In this document: piece by piece, positions 7,474 through 16,817 of the stretch
Position numbering within the stretch: the first letter of the stretch is position 1
How the letters are laid out: each line of letters opens with the position of its first letter
DNA from: Pseudomonadota bacterium
GTDB lineage: Bacteria > Pseudomonadota > Gammaproteobacteria > Burkholderiales > Rhodocyclaceae
Assembly: GCA_018241695.1 (NCBI GenBank)
Contig: JAFEDH010000021.1
Coordinates: 1-64,000, forward strand
Length of the DNA stretch: 64,000 nt
Reading direction: 5' to 3'
The notes under the pieces: model-generated
Databases searched by the model: none
The model's input: only the letters and a program-made list of their open reading frames with translations
Told to the model about the DNA's origin: nothing
Made by a program: the position numbers and the translations under genes

Positions 7474-9084
7474 ATGCCCACCATGAACGGTAGCGACATC
7501 CTCCACGCCGCGCTGCGCGCACTCGGTGTCGATTGCATCTTCGGCATTCCCAGCCAGCACAATCTGGCCTTTTACGAATCCCTGCGCCGCCTCGGTGGCA
7601 TTCGTGTGATCGGCACCCGTCACGAGCAGGGCGCGGTTCACGCCGCCGACGGCTACGCCCGCGCCACCGGCCGTCTTGGCGTGGCCGTGGTGAGCACCGG
7701 CCCCGGCACCACCAATGCGATGACCGGGCTGTACGAAGCCGCCTATGCCTCTTCCCCCGTGCTGCTCCTGACCACCCAGGTCGATACCCCCTTTCTCGGC
7801 AAGGGGCGGGGCTACATCCATGATGCGGACGGCCAGCTGGCCATGCTGAAAGCCGTGGTCCGCCATGCCGAATGCCCGGTCCGGGTCGACGACATCGTGC
7901 CGGCCCTGCACCGCACCGTGCAAGCCATTTTCACCGGCCGCCCCCAGCCCGGCGCGCTGGAAATTCCCACCGATCTGCTTCAGGCGACCGGCGACGGCAA
8001 CCTGCCTGCCTTCACCATGCCGGCACCGCGCACGCCCGACGCCGCGGCGCTGGCCCGTGCAGCCGGGCTTCTGGCTGCCGCCCGGCGGCCGCTGATCTGG
8101 CTCGGTGGTGGCGCCCAGGGTGCCGCAGCCGAAGTGCGCGCCCTGGCCGAGCATCTGGGTGCGCCGGTCGTCAGCAGCCCCAACGGCCGCGGCATCCTGC
8201 CGCATGGCCACCCGCTCTATCTGGGCTGCCATACCCATCTGCCCCCGTTCCGCGAACTGCTGTCCCAGGCCGATCTGGTGCTGGCGATCGGCACCCGCTT
8301 CCAGGGGCTGGCCAGCCAGTTCTGGTCCCTGCCCATGCCGGCGAACCTGGTGCATATCGACGCCGATCCGCGGGTGATCGGTCTCAACTTCCCCGCGGCC
8401 GTGGCGATCGAGGGCGATGCCGGTCTGGCCGCGCAAAAGCTGCGCGAGGCCACTTCCCCGGGTCATGCCGAAGTCGGCTTCATGGCGACGGCACAAGCCA
8501 CCCGTGCCGCCCTCGATGCCACCATGACCGGCATGGTCGGCCCCGATCACAAGGCCATCACGGACATCATTGCGCGCCTGCTCCCGGCCGACAGCCCGGT
8601 GATGTGCGATGCCACCACCACCGGCAATACCTGGGGCAACTATCTGCTGCCCATCCGGACGCCGCGCCGCGCCTTCTACAGCACCGGCTATGCCATCGGC
8701 CCGGCACTGCCGGTGGGACTGGGCGCCGCCGTCGGCACCGAAAGCAAGACGCTGGTGATCCACGGTGATGGCGGGATCATGCTCAACATCGCCGAACTGG
8801 CCACGGCGGCGGATGCCAAAATCCCCGCCATCGTCTGCGTGTTCAACAATGGCGGCTATGGCGGGCTCAAGGCCTTGCAGCAGCACGCCGGCGTGCCGCC
8901 GTATGGCGGCGACCTGCTCACACCCGATTTCGTGACACTGGCCCGATCGATGGGTGTCCCGGGGCGGCAGGTGGCCACCGTGGCCGATTTTGAAAGCGCG
9001 TTTGCCGAGGCACTGGCGGTCGAGGGTCCGTTCCTGATCGAAACCGATCTGACCGCCCTCGCCCCGGTCCGTCTGCTGGCCTGA
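7474..9084 (+). CDS. ThDP-dependent decarboxylase/lyase (acetolactate-synthase fold)
   Basis: This 536-residue enzyme shows the full thiamine diphosphate architecture. An N-terminal PYR domain carries catalytic Glu51 in GTRHEQGAVHAADGYARATG. A central domain holds LGGGA and VHIDADPRVIGL. A C-terminal PP domain has the cofactor motif GDGG to FNN at about 431-459. Candidates are benzoylformate or other 2-oxoacid decarboxylase, 2-hydroxyacyl-CoA lyase, or an acetolactate-synthase-like ligase. The next gene encodes a 2-hydroxyacid dehydrogenase, so decarboxylation of the resulting 2-oxoacid to an aldehyde is attractive. The ATG at 7474 with GGAG upstream was preferred over an in-frame ATG at 7396, which falls in the regulatory region. 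Confidence 0.85.
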   Translation: MPTMNGSDILHAALRALGVDCIFGIPSQHNLAFYESLRRLGGIRVIGTRHEQGAVHAADGYARATGRLGVAVVSTGPGTTNAMTGLYEAAYASSPVLLLTTQVDTPFLGKGRGYIHDADGQLAMLKAVVRHAECPVRVDDIVPALHRTVQAIFTGRPQPGALEIPTDLLQATGDGNLPAFTMPAPRTPDAAALARAAGLLAAARRPLIWLGGGAQGAAAEVRALAEHLGAPVVSSPNGRGILPHGHPLYLGCHTHLPPFRELLSQADLVLAIGTRFQGLASQFWSLPMPANLVHIDADPRVIGLNFPAAVAIEGDAGLAAQKLREATSPGHAEVGFMATAQATRAALDATMTGMVGPDHKAITDIIARLLPADSPVMCDATTTGNTWGNYLLPIRTPRRAFYSTGYAIGPALPVGLGAAVGTESKTLVIHGDGGIMLNIAELATAADAKIPAIVCVFNNGGYGGLKALQQHAGVPPYGGDLLTPDFVTLARSMGVPGRQVATVADFESAFAEALAVEGPFLIETDLTALAPVRLLA

Positions 9085-9105
9085 CCCCCATACGGCTTCG
9101 GCGCC

Positions 9106-10320
9106 ATGTCCACCCTCCCCGTAAGACCGCATGTCCGGGCCGGCTGCGATTTCCGCCGCGCCCAGAACCTGGCGGAATTGCGTGCCGTGGCCCGTCGCCG
9201 CCTACCGGCGTTTCTTTTCGAATACGTGGATGGCGGCGCCGAGGACGAAATCACCCTGGCCGCCAACCGCGCCGCCTACACCCGCATCGGCCTCACGCCA
9301 CGTACCCTGGCCGGCGTGGCGGCGCGCGACCCCTCGATCTCCCTGCTGGGGCGCCCGGCCGCGCTGCCGCTGGCCGTCTCGCCCACCGGCTTCAACGGCA
9401 TGCTCTGGCCCGGCGCCGATCTGGCACTGGCCCGTGCCGCAGCCGCCGCGGGTGTGCCCTTTACTCTCAGCATGGCTTCCAACATGAAGCTGGAAACCGT
9501 AGCCTCGGCCGGCGGCCGGCTCTGGATGCAGCTGTACATGACGCGCAATCGCGACTTCATCGCCTCTCTGGTGGCGCGCGCCCAGGCCGCCGGGTTCGAG
9601 GCGCTGGTGCTGACCACCGATGTCCCCGTGGGTGGCAGCCGGGAATGGGACCGGCGCAGCTATCACAGCGGCATGTCCCTCACCTGGCGCCGCCGTCTGG
9701 AGGTATTGCGCCATCCTCGCTGGCTGGCTGGCTTTCTCGCCCATGGAGGACCACCTCCCTTCGCCAATCTGGAAGGATTGCTGCCGCCGGGCCGGATCGA
9801 TACCGGAACCGCCATGTACCACATGGGCAGCCAGATGGATGCCGGCGTGGACTGGGACGATCTGCGCTGGCTGCGCGGCCTGTGGCCGGGCAAGCTGCTG
9901 GTGAAGGGCATCCTCCATCCCGGGGATGCGCTGCGCGCCACCGATTGCGGCGCCGACGGCATCCTCCTGAGCAACCATGGAGGACGCCAGCTCGATGGCG
10001 CCGTGGCGCCGCTCGCGGTGCTGGCGGAAACCGTGAAGATCCTCGCGGGCCGCGCCGAAATTCTGCTGGATGGCGGCGTGCGGCGCGGCATCGACGCGCT
10101 CAAGGCGCGTGCCCTGGGCGCCACCGCGGTCAGCCTGGGCCGCCCCCTGCTCTACGGTGTGGCCGCCGCCGGCGAGGCCGGCGCGACGCACGCACTCACC
10201 CTGCTGCGTGGTGAAATCGACCGTGGGCTGGCCCTGCTGGGCTGCCCCGCCACCACGGCGCTGGGGCCTGACTTTCTGTATTCCGACGAGACGGGGCGCA
10301 GGACAGCCCCGCACGCCTGA
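9106..10320 (+). CDS. FMN-dependent 2-hydroxyacid dehydrogenase/oxidase
   Basis: The 404-residue protein belongs to the lactate/mandelate/glycolate oxidase family. Early parts include FEYVDGGAEDEITLAANRAA and the FMN-contact stretch AVSPTGFNGMLWPGADLALA. The active-site motif LSNHGGRQLDG, near residue 290, supplies the catalytic His and Arg. DGGVRRGIDALKARALGATA binds the FMN phosphate. It oxidises an (S)-2-hydroxyacid to the 2-oxoacid; a mandelate-, lactate- or long-chain-type substrate cannot be told apart. It lies 21 bases after the ThDP enzyme, almost certainly in the same operon. Confidence 0.9.
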   Translation: MSTLPVRPHVRAGCDFRRAQNLAELRAVARRRLPAFLFEYVDGGAEDEITLAANRAAYTRIGLTPRTLAGVAARDPSISLLGRPAALPLAVSPTGFNGMLWPGADLALARAAAAAGVPFTLSMASNMKLETVASAGGRLWMQLYMTRNRDFIASLVARAQAAGFEALVLTTDVPVGGSREWDRRSYHSGMSLTWRRRLEVLRHPRWLAGFLAHGGPPPFANLEGLLPPGRIDTGTAMYHMGSQMDAGVDWDDLRWLRGLWPGKLLVKGILHPGDALRATDCGADGILLSNHGGRQLDGAVAPLAVLAETVKILAGRAEILLDGGVRRGIDALKARALGATAVSLGRPLLYGVAAAGEAGATHALTLLRGEIDRGLALLGCPATTALGPDFLYSDETGRRTAPHA

Positions 10321-10388
10321 CGGGCAGGAACATTGCTCCCGTCCCCCATCCTCCTCAAACTTGCACAAGAGATCGATCAGGAGAAATC

Positions 10389-11861
10389 ATGACTTATTCA
10401 CCCCGTCCGCAACGCGACCTTCGCTTCATCGTCATCGGTGCCGGCATGGCCGGCATACTCGCGGCTATCCGCCTCAAGGAGGCCGGCTACCGCCAGATCG
10501 TCGTTTATGAAAAAGCCGACCGCATCGGCGGCACCTGGCGCGAAAACACCTATCCCGGCCTCAACTGCGACGTGCCCGCCCATGCCTATACCTATTCCTT
10601 CGCGCCCCACGCCGAATGGAGCCACTACCTCGCCGCCGGCCCGGAAATCCAGGCCTATTTCGAGGGCGTGACGAAGAAACACGGCATCGAACCCCTGATC
10701 CGCTTCAACCAGGAAGTCACCGCCTGCGTGTTCGAGAATGACCGCTGGAAGGTTGAAACTTCGGGTGGCATCAAGGACGAGGCCGACGTGGTGATTGCCG
10801 CTTCGGGCGTGCTGCATCATCCGAATATCGCGCAGATTCCCGGCATGGATACGTTCCGGGGCCCGTCCTTCCACAGCGCCCGCTGGGACCACAGCGTGCC
10901 CCTGGATGGTCGTCGTATCGCCATCATCGGCAGTGGATCGACCGGCGCGCAGCTCGTCTCCGGACTGGTCGACCGCTGCGAACGCGTGGTACACGTCCAG
11001 CGCTCGCCGCAATGGATCATGCCGGTGGAAAACCCTGCCTTTACCGAGGAACAGAAGGCAGCTTTCCGCCGCGATCCCGCGCTGATCGACGCAGTGCGTT
11101 ACAACGAGGAATACGTCACCAACGTGCGCCTGTTCACCGAAGCCATCGCCGACATGGATTCGCCCCAGATCAAGCAGATCGAAGCCGCGGTGCTGGACAA
11201 TCTGGAACGCAGCGTGAAAGATCCGGTGTTGCGGGAAAAACTGCGCCCGGATTACCGCGCCGCATGCAAGCGCCTGATCTTCTCTCCCGATTACTACGAT
11301 GCCATCCAGAGACCCAACGCGGTCGCCGCGGTGGGCAAGATCGAACGCATCGAGCCCACCGGCGTGCGCATGAAGGATGGCACCCTGCATGAAGTGGACA
11401 TCATCGTTCTCGCCACCGGCTTCCAGGCCGACCGTTTCATCCGTCCCACCAGGGTCATCGGCAAAAACGGCGTCGACCTTGACCATGCATGGGCGCTGCG
11501 GCCCTCCGCCTATCTGGCGGTGACGATTCCCGATTTTCCGAATTTCTTCATGCTCAACGGTCCCACCGGCCCGGTCGGCAACTTCTCCCTGATCGACATC
11601 GCCGAACTGCAGTGGGGCTATATCGCCCAGCTGATCGCCGAAATCGACGCCGGTCGCTGCCGGATCATCAGCCCCACTCACGCGGCAATGGCGGACTACG
11701 AAACACGCCGCATCGCGGCGGCCAAGCACACCATCTTCGGTTCCGGCTGTTCCAGCTGGTATCTGGATGCCGAGGGCGTCCCCGCCAGCTGGCCATGGAG
11801 CTACGATGCCTTCATCGCGGCCATGGCCCACCCCAAGCTGGAAGCCTTCGACCGGGTGTGA
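10389..11861 (+). CDS. Baeyer-Villiger-type flavin monooxygenase
   Basis: This 490-residue class B flavoprotein monooxygenase has an FAD Rossmann motif VIGAGMAG at about 15-22, an NADPH Rossmann motif IIGSGSTGAQ at about 178-187, and between them the Baeyer-Villiger fingerprint FRGPSFHSARWD at about 155-166 (pattern FxGxxxHxxxW). VLATGF appears later, as is usual. Such enzymes insert oxygen next to a carbonyl, turning ketones into esters or lactones. An AGGAG site precedes the ATG. It fits an oxygen-dependent pathway for a cyclic or long-chain ketone; the substrate is not known. Confidence 0.9.
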   Translation: MTYSPRPQRDLRFIVIGAGMAGILAAIRLKEAGYRQIVVYEKADRIGGTWRENTYPGLNCDVPAHAYTYSFAPHAEWSHYLAAGPEIQAYFEGVTKKHGIEPLIRFNQEVTACVFENDRWKVETSGGIKDEADVVIAASGVLHHPNIAQIPGMDTFRGPSFHSARWDHSVPLDGRRIAIIGSGSTGAQLVSGLVDRCERVVHVQRSPQWIMPVENPAFTEEQKAAFRRDPALIDAVRYNEEYVTNVRLFTEAIADMDSPQIKQIEAAVLDNLERSVKDPVLREKLRPDYRAACKRLIFSPDYYDAIQRPNAVAAVGKIERIEPTGVRMKDGTLHEVDIIVLATGFQADRFIRPTRVIGKNGVDLDHAWALRPSAYLAVTIPDFPNFFMLNGPTGPVGNFSLIDIAELQWGYIAQLIAEIDAGRCRIISPTHAAMADYETRRIAAAKHTIFGSGCSSWYLDAEGVPASWPWSYDAFIAAMAHPKLEAFDRV

Positions 11862-11970
11862 CCCGACTTTTTTGGGCAAAAAACTGTTTCCCCGGAAATT
11901 TTTTGGATATTCTGCCTCTCCATTTGAGAAATATCGCCCCTTGGGGCATCCCATCCAGAGGAGAATTTTC

Positions 11971-14250
11971 ATGCACGGTTTCCGGCTTCGCACCCTCGCG
12001 GCCTCCATCGCCCTGACCCTCACCGGCACCGCCGGTGCCTGGGCACAGGCGAGTACCTCCGACACGGACGCCCCACCGGCCAAGGCAAGCAAATCCGGGG
12101 ATGCCACCACGAAGGATGGCAGCGGACTGGAAGAAGTGGTGGTGGTCGCCCGGCGCCGTGAGGAACGCATTCAGGACGTGCCCCTGGCGATCGCCGCATT
12201 CCGGCCCGAAACCCTGGAGCGGCAGTCGATCCAGACCGCCAATGACCTGGAACGCATTGTTCCGGGGCTGAACATCAGCAACGTCTCCGGCGGGGGAGGC
12301 AACGTCGGCTTCGCCTGGCTGCGCGGCGTACCCGGAGTCGTCGGGTATTTTGCCGAGGTGCCGACAAACCTCAATGGCGGCGCCATGTATTTCGATGTCG
12401 ACAATGTCAGCGTGCTCAAGGGGCCGCAGGGCACCCTTTTCGGCCTGAGCACCAATGGCGGCGCGATTCTCTACACCCCGACCAAACCCGACGGGCAGTT
12501 CGGCGGCTATGTGCAGGGAACCGTGGGGGATTACGGACGCATGGGGCTGGAAGCAGTGGTCAATGCGCCGATCCAGGACGACCGCTGGCGCCTGCGGGTG
12601 GGCGTGAAAACCTACCATGTCGATGGCTATCAGAAAGATCTGTCCCGCAACACCAAGCTGGGTGATGACAACGAGCAGATGCAGCGCATCTCCCTGGTAT
12701 TCCGCCCCAACCAGTCTTTCGAGAACGACCTGATCGTCAATCACTACCAGTCCCACAGCCAGGGACCGACCAATGTCCTGGTCGAAGTGAGCCCGACCGC
12801 GATCGCCAATTTCATCTACGGCGCGCCCACCATGGCCAACCTGCTGCGGCAGCAGCAACAGCTGGGGTACTACACGGTCCCCGGCTCCGCAGTCCCCGGT
12901 GGCGCGATCTTCCGTCTGGACCAGACCAATGTGGTCAATACCACCACATGGGAAATCAATGACCGCCTGACCCTGAAGAACATCCTGGGGTACCAGAAGA
13001 CCCAGAGCTACGCCCGCCAGAGCTTCGTCAACATCCCGGTCTCGATTTACGACATCTACAACACGAGCCGCCCGGCGCAGTCTTCACAGACCTCGGAGGA
13101 GCTGCAGCTGCAGGGCCGGGCGATGAGCGATCGCCTGACCTACACGGTCGGCACCTTCCACAGCTGGGCCTACAACGTTCCCGCGCCCGGCGAATATCTG
13201 GGGCTGCAATACCGGTCGATTCTCGGCAATCCCTCCGGCACCGATACGGACAAGACGGCGCTGACCCATGCGATCTACGGCCAGGGCACCTATGACCTGT
13301 CCAGCTACCTGCAAGGTCTCTCGATCACCGCGGGGCTGCGCAAAACCTGGGATACCCGGTCCGTGGGCGTGACCATGCTCGACGTCAACCAGAACATCCT
13401 TGGCAAATCCTTCGATTCCGCCAGCTGGAGCGCGCTCAACTACACCTGGAGCCTGTCGTGGAAGGCCAACCCCGACACCCTGTGGTACTTCACCAACAGC
13501 CGCGGCTACTCCAGCGGCGGCTTCAACAACGGCCCCGGCACCCCCGCCCAGTATCGGGTCTACAACCCCGAAACCCTGACCAACTTCGAGTTCGGCGTGA
13601 AGTCCGACTGGCAATTGGGCGGCATGCGCGGACGCACCAATGTCAGCGTCTTCCATGCGATCTATCGCGATGTCCAGGCACCGCTCCTGGTTCCTGCCAA
13701 CGGTGGCGGACCGGGTGCATTCGCCCTGGTCAACGCCAACGCCGCCAAGGGGCATATCGACGGGCTGGATGCCGAAGCCACGCTGCTGCCTTTTTCCGGC
13801 TTCGAGATCTCGGGCAACATCGCCTGGCTGAATGCACAGTACGACAGCTACCTTCTGCCCAACGGCGTCGATGCCAGCACGCGCCGCTTCGTCTATGTGC
13901 CCCGCGTCAAGTACGGCATCCGTATGAGCTACCGCCTGCCCGTCAATCCGGCTTATGGCCGGTTCGAACTGGCTTCCGATTACAGCCGGCAGACCGAGGT
14001 GGTGCAGAACGCCAACAAGAACATCCCGATCCCCGAGGATTTTGTGCCCGGCCTCAGCAACCTGAATCTCAGCCTGAACTGGAAGGGCATCGCCGGCCGG
14101 CCGGACCTGGATGGCACGCTGTTCGTCAACAACGCCTGGAACAACAAGCTCGGCAGCGGCGGAATTCCGCTGTATGACTCCATCGGCACCCTGTCCTACT
14201 CGGTCGCCGCACCCCGCATGTGGGGCATGCGCGTGCGCTACAGTTTCTGA
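11971..14250 (+). CDS. TonB-dependent outer-membrane receptor
   Basis: The 759-residue protein has a signal peptide (MHGFRLRTLAASIALTLTG to AWAQ) and a TonB-box-like segment (LEEVVVVARRREE). The plug has DVPLAIAAF and VLKGPQGTLFGLSTNGGAI. A long beta-barrel of alternating aromatic strands ends in MRVRYSF, with the terminal Phe typical of outer-membrane barrels. An AGAGGAGAA site precedes the ATG at 11971; the frame is open further upstream but lacks such a site. In this operon it most likely imports the hydrophobic substrate of the surrounding oxygenases. Siderophore uptake is less likely, since no siderophore genes are near. Confidence 0.9.
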   Translation: MHGFRLRTLAASIALTLTGTAGAWAQASTSDTDAPPAKASKSGDATTKDGSGLEEVVVVARRREERIQDVPLAIAAFRPETLERQSIQTANDLERIVPGLNISNVSGGGGNVGFAWLRGVPGVVGYFAEVPTNLNGGAMYFDVDNVSVLKGPQGTLFGLSTNGGAILYTPTKPDGQFGGYVQGTVGDYGRMGLEAVVNAPIQDDRWRLRVGVKTYHVDGYQKDLSRNTKLGDDNEQMQRISLVFRPNQSFENDLIVNHYQSHSQGPTNVLVEVSPTAIANFIYGAPTMANLLRQQQQLGYYTVPGSAVPGGAIFRLDQTNVVNTTTWEINDRLTLKNILGYQKTQSYARQSFVNIPVSIYDIYNTSRPAQSSQTSEELQLQGRAMSDRLTYTVGTFHSWAYNVPAPGEYLGLQYRSILGNPSGTDTDKTALTHAIYGQGTYDLSSYLQGLSITAGLRKTWDTRSVGVTMLDVNQNILGKSFDSASWSALNYTWSLSWKANPDTLWYFTNSRGYSSGGFNNGPGTPAQYRVYNPETLTNFEFGVKSDWQLGGMRGRTNVSVFHAIYRDVQAPLLVPANGGGPGAFALVNANAAKGHIDGLDAEATLLPFSGFEISGNIAWLNAQYDSYLLPNGVDASTRRFVYVPRVKYGIRMSYRLPVNPAYGRFELASDYSRQTEVVQNANKNIPIPEDFVPGLSNLNLSLNWKGIAGRPDLDGTLFVNNAWNNKLGSGGIPLYDSIGTLSYSVAAPRMWGMRVRYSF

Positions 14251-14356
14251 TGCGTGTCCGGGGCAGTCGCTACGGCTGCCCCTTTTCCGGGAACCTGATT
14301 TGACGGACCGCTCCGCTGCCGCCACAATTTCCGTTCCATTCAGAAAAGGATTTCAC

Positions 14357-14854
14357 ATGAGCAGCATCGAAGCGCGCCTGCAGGCGCTGGAAGATCTGGA
14401 AGCCATCCGTACCCTCAAGGCCCGCTATCTGGATGCCTGCGACCGCAAGGATCCGGAGGGCATGCGCGACTGCTTCAGTGATGGCGTGGTGGACATCGAT
14501 TACGGCCCGATCGGCAAATTCAGTCATCGTGACCAGCTGGCGGCCATTTTCCGGCAATACGGCTGCCATCCCCATGTGCTCGATACCCATCATGGCAGCA
14601 ATCCCCAGATCACCCTGGGTGATGGCGGCCAGGCGGCGGGGACCTGGAGCCTCTACTTCCAGCAGATCAACCTCAATGAAAACCGGCTGGTGCAGATGTC
14701 GGTCCGTTACGAGGATGAATATCGCAAGCTGCATGGCGTCTGGAAGATCACCAAGAGCCACAGCGTCACCCACTCGGCGATCGCCCTGGCCCTGAGCCCC
14801 GAACAGGTCAAGGTCCTGTTCGCCGCCCCGCAGCCCCCCGGCTTGCCGGTCTGA
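14357..14854 (+). CDS. SnoaL-like (NTF2-fold) protein
   Basis: The 165-residue protein has the NTF2/SnoaL_4 pattern: an N-terminal helix ALEDLEAIRTLKARYLDACD, then CFSDGVVDIDYG and HVLDTHHGSNPQI. A later strand reads TWSLYFQQINLNENRLVQ, and the end is EYRKLHGVWKITKSHS. Relatives include polyketide cyclases, dehydratases and ring-hydroxylation small subunits. AGGA lies 7 bases before the ATG. It could act as a dehydratase or isomerase on a pathway intermediate; no catalytic role can be fixed from sequence. Confidence 0.78.
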   Translation: MSSIEARLQALEDLEAIRTLKARYLDACDRKDPEGMRDCFSDGVVDIDYGPIGKFSHRDQLAAIFRQYGCHPHVLDTHHGSNPQITLGDGGQAAGTWSLYFQQINLNENRLVQMSVRYEDEYRKLHGVWKITKSHSVTHSAIALALSPEQVKVLFAAPQPPGLPV

Positions 14855-14908
14855 GTTCGTCGCCATCTGCGTCCGACACGCGATATAAAAAATACAGAGG
14901 AGACTCCG

Positions 14909-15769
14909 ATGCATCTTGGTTTCAATTCGATGAATACCCCGCGCGATCCACGGCCCGAAGTGCTGGCCCGGGCGCTCGAGGAGCGCGGCTACGAATCCCT
15001 GTGGTTCGGCGAGCACAGCCACATCCCCGTGGCGCGCAAATCGCCCTATCCGGCAGGCGGCGAAATGCCCGATCCCTACAAGATGATGCGCGATCCCTAC
15101 GTCTCGCTGATGGCCGCCGCGGCGGCGACCACCCGGCTCCGGCTGGGCACCGGCATCGCCCTGCTGCTGGAGCGTGATGTGTTCTCCCAGGCCAAGACCA
15201 TCGCCACGCTCGACCAGCTTTCCAACGGCCGCACCATCATCGGTACCGGTGTGGGCTGGAACGAGGAGGAGTTCGCCAACGTCAGCAAACAGCCCTGGAA
15301 CAAGCGCTATGGCGTGATGCGCGAAACCGTGGCCGCCATGCGCGCCCTGTGGACCCAGCCCGAGGCCGAGTACCACGGCGAGCACGTCAACTTCGACAAG
15401 GTATGGAGCCTGCCCAAGCCGTCCCAGGCCGGCGGCCCGAAGATCGTTTTCGGCTCCATGGGGCCGATGGGCATCAAGCACGCGGCCGAATGGGCCGACG
15501 GCTGGATGCCGGTGGATGTCGCCCTGCCCGATGTGGCGCAGGGCCTCAAGGATTTCCGCCAGGCGGTGAAGGATCGCGGTCGCGATCCCGACAAGGTGGA
15601 GATCACGATGGTGGCCATGCAGACTCCGGATCTGGATACGCTCAAGCGCTATCGCGATCTGGGTGTGCATCGGGTGAACATCGGCGTGGCCATGGACCTC
15701 TGGGACAAGCCCGAGGCGATCATGCCGATGATCGACAAGTTCGCGCCGCTGATTCCCCAGATCGCCTAA
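14909..15769 (+). CDS. LLM-class oxidoreductase (TIGR03619-like)
   Basis: This 286-residue luciferase-like TIM-barrel protein has MHLGFNSMNTPRDPRPEVLA, ALEERGYESLWFGEHSHIP, the strand RLRLGTGIALLLERDVFSQA, and TLDQLSNGRTIIGTGVGWNE. It resembles the subgroup often labelled F420-dependent. Most betaproteobacteria are not thought to make F420, so reduced FMN is the more likely cofactor (inference). A GAGGAG site precedes the start. It is the last gene of the plus-strand catabolic run, and its stop codon overlaps that of the convergent S4-domain gene. Confidence 0.82.
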   Translation: MHLGFNSMNTPRDPRPEVLARALEERGYESLWFGEHSHIPVARKSPYPAGGEMPDPYKMMRDPYVSLMAAAAATTRLRLGTGIALLLERDVFSQAKTIATLDQLSNGRTIIGTGVGWNEEEFANVSKQPWNKRYGVMRETVAAMRALWTQPEAEYHGEHVNFDKVWSLPKPSQAGGPKIVFGSMGPMGIKHAAEWADGWMPVDVALPDVAQGLKDFRQAVKDRGRDPDKVEITMVAMQTPDLDTLKRYRDLGVHRVNIGVAMDLWDKPEAIMPMIDKFAPLIPQIA

Positions 15770-16005
15770 ACGACATCCGCATCGTTGCTGCCGCTGGCGG
15801 CGACGATGCGGACCGTCTGATCCGCCCGGGTTACCTCATTCCCTTCCCGCAGCTTGCGGCTGCGACGGGATTCGACCTCGCCATCGACCCGCACCTCGCC
15901 ACGGGACAGCATTTCCCTGACCGCTCCACCGGAGGCAACCCATCCCAGCGCCTTGAGCAGGGCCTGCAGTTCGATGTGTTCTCCGCGCAGGAAAAATTTT
16001 TCCAT
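15766..16005 (-). CDS. S4-domain RNA-binding protein (YbcJ-like)
   Basis: A 79-residue protein made almost entirely of an S4 RNA-binding domain: FFLRGEHIELQALLKALGWVA, GGAVREMLSRGEVRVDGEVE and RRSRKLREGNEV. It is the size and layout of E. coli YbcJ. The ATG at 16005 has AGAGG 7 bases upstream and was preferred over an ATG at 16026. It probably binds structured RNA; the target is unknown. Confidence 0.85.
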   Translation of the reverse strand: MEKFFLRGEHIELQALLKALGWVASGGAVREMLSRGEVRVDGEVESRRSRKLREGNEVTRADQTVRIVAASGSNDADVV

Positions 16006-16044
16006 CTCCGATCCTCTCCGCATCACCCGTCGATCACGGGACGA

Positions 16045-16419
16045 TCAGGATTTCGCCTGCCGGCTTTGCTCTTCGAATCGATGCTCGGCGCGCTGCAGGT
16101 GCGAAATCAGAATGTGGGAAATCATGTTGGTGCCGATCCCGGCAAACAGGACCGGCAACAGATAAAGGGCGAGGGAAACTTCCGAGGCGAACAGACGGTC
16201 GTCGATCAGCGATGGTGAATGACGGGAGAGGAACGCCAGATGTTGCAGCAAGTACACATTGATTCCGGCGAGAACGATCAGGGTGACACCGAACAGCAGG
16301 ACGGTCCTGCGCGAAATGGCCGTTTTCAGCATCAGATAGCCATAGATGCTCATGGGCAGGCAGAGGGAAACCAGGATCAGCCCCAGAAACTCGAACTTGA
16401 AAAATACGGAATTCTCCAT
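16045..16419 (-). CDS. Small integral membrane protein, unknown function
   Basis: The 124-residue protein has three clear hydrophobic segments at about 9-31, 39-58 and 82-106, and a basic, hydrophilic C-terminus (HLQRAEHRFEEQSRQAKS). A GGGGGAG ribosome site lies close before the ATG. I do not recognise the family. It sits between the S4-domain gene and a DUF2164-type gene on the same strand. It is probably a real inner-membrane protein. Confidence 0.6.
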   Translation of the reverse strand: MENSVFFKFEFLGLILVSLCLPMSIYGYLMLKTAISRRTVLLFGVTLIVLAGINVYLLQHLAFLSRHSPSLIDDRLFASEVSLALYLLPVLFAGIGTNMISHILISHLQRAEHRFEEQSRQAKS

Positions 16420-16497
16420 CGCTCCCCCTGCAGAATCTCCCCGCTCCGGAGGAGGCAGGCGCCATTACAGAAGGCTGGCGCAAATACAGTGTTTCAG

Positions 16498-16523
16498 ACG
16501 GAACCCGGGGCGTAAGGTTCCGT
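16498..16523. terminator. Hairpin with 8-bp perfect stem
   Basis: ACGGAACC (16498-16505) and GGTTCCGT (16516-16523) form a perfect 8-bp stem with a 10-nt loop. It lies in the 138-base gap downstream of the DUF2164-like gene on the minus strand. There is no T-run, so it may be a weak or Rho-assisted terminator or an RNA-stability hairpin. Confidence 0.35.
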
Positions 16524-16557
16524 GACAGCGGCAGCCGCCGCGAGCATCAGGATCGCT

Positions 16558-16803
16558 TCATTTTTCCAGAGCCCACAGCTCGTCCTCGATCAGCGATATG
16601 CGCTGGCCGAGCACCTTGCGCGCATCGCTGACGGCCTGGTTGTAGCACTCGGTGCCGATTTCCGCACAGAACCAGTCGAGCAGCGCCTTGACCTCGAAGC
16701 TACCGAGATCGAGATCGTATTCGCTCCGCAGCAGCGCACGCAGCCGCAGCAGGACTTCCTGTTCGCGCTGGGGGTTCAGGGTGATGGGGGAAGGTTTTGC
16801 CAT
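16558..16803 (-). CDS. DUF2164-family protein
   Basis: The 81-residue protein has the DUF2164 pattern: ITLNPQREQEVLLRLRALLR, SEYDLDLGSFEVKALLDWF, then EIGTECYNQAVSDARKVLGQ and a final EDELWALEK. The family is widespread and uncharacterised. The ATG at 16803 follows the TRAP binding-protein stop by 14 bases, so the two are likely co-transcribed. Confidence 0.75.
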   Translation of the reverse strand: MAKPSPITLNPQREQEVLLRLRALLRSEYDLDLGSFEVKALLDWFCAEIGTECYNQAVSDARKVLGQRISLIEDELWALEK

Positions 16804-16817
16804 GAGGGAATCCGGCC

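Noticed and set aside
7090..9132. 680-residue open frame on the minus strand
   Set aside because: It is antisense to the ThDP-enzyme gene and reads as low-complexity shadow sequence (Gly, His, Gln, Arg rich).
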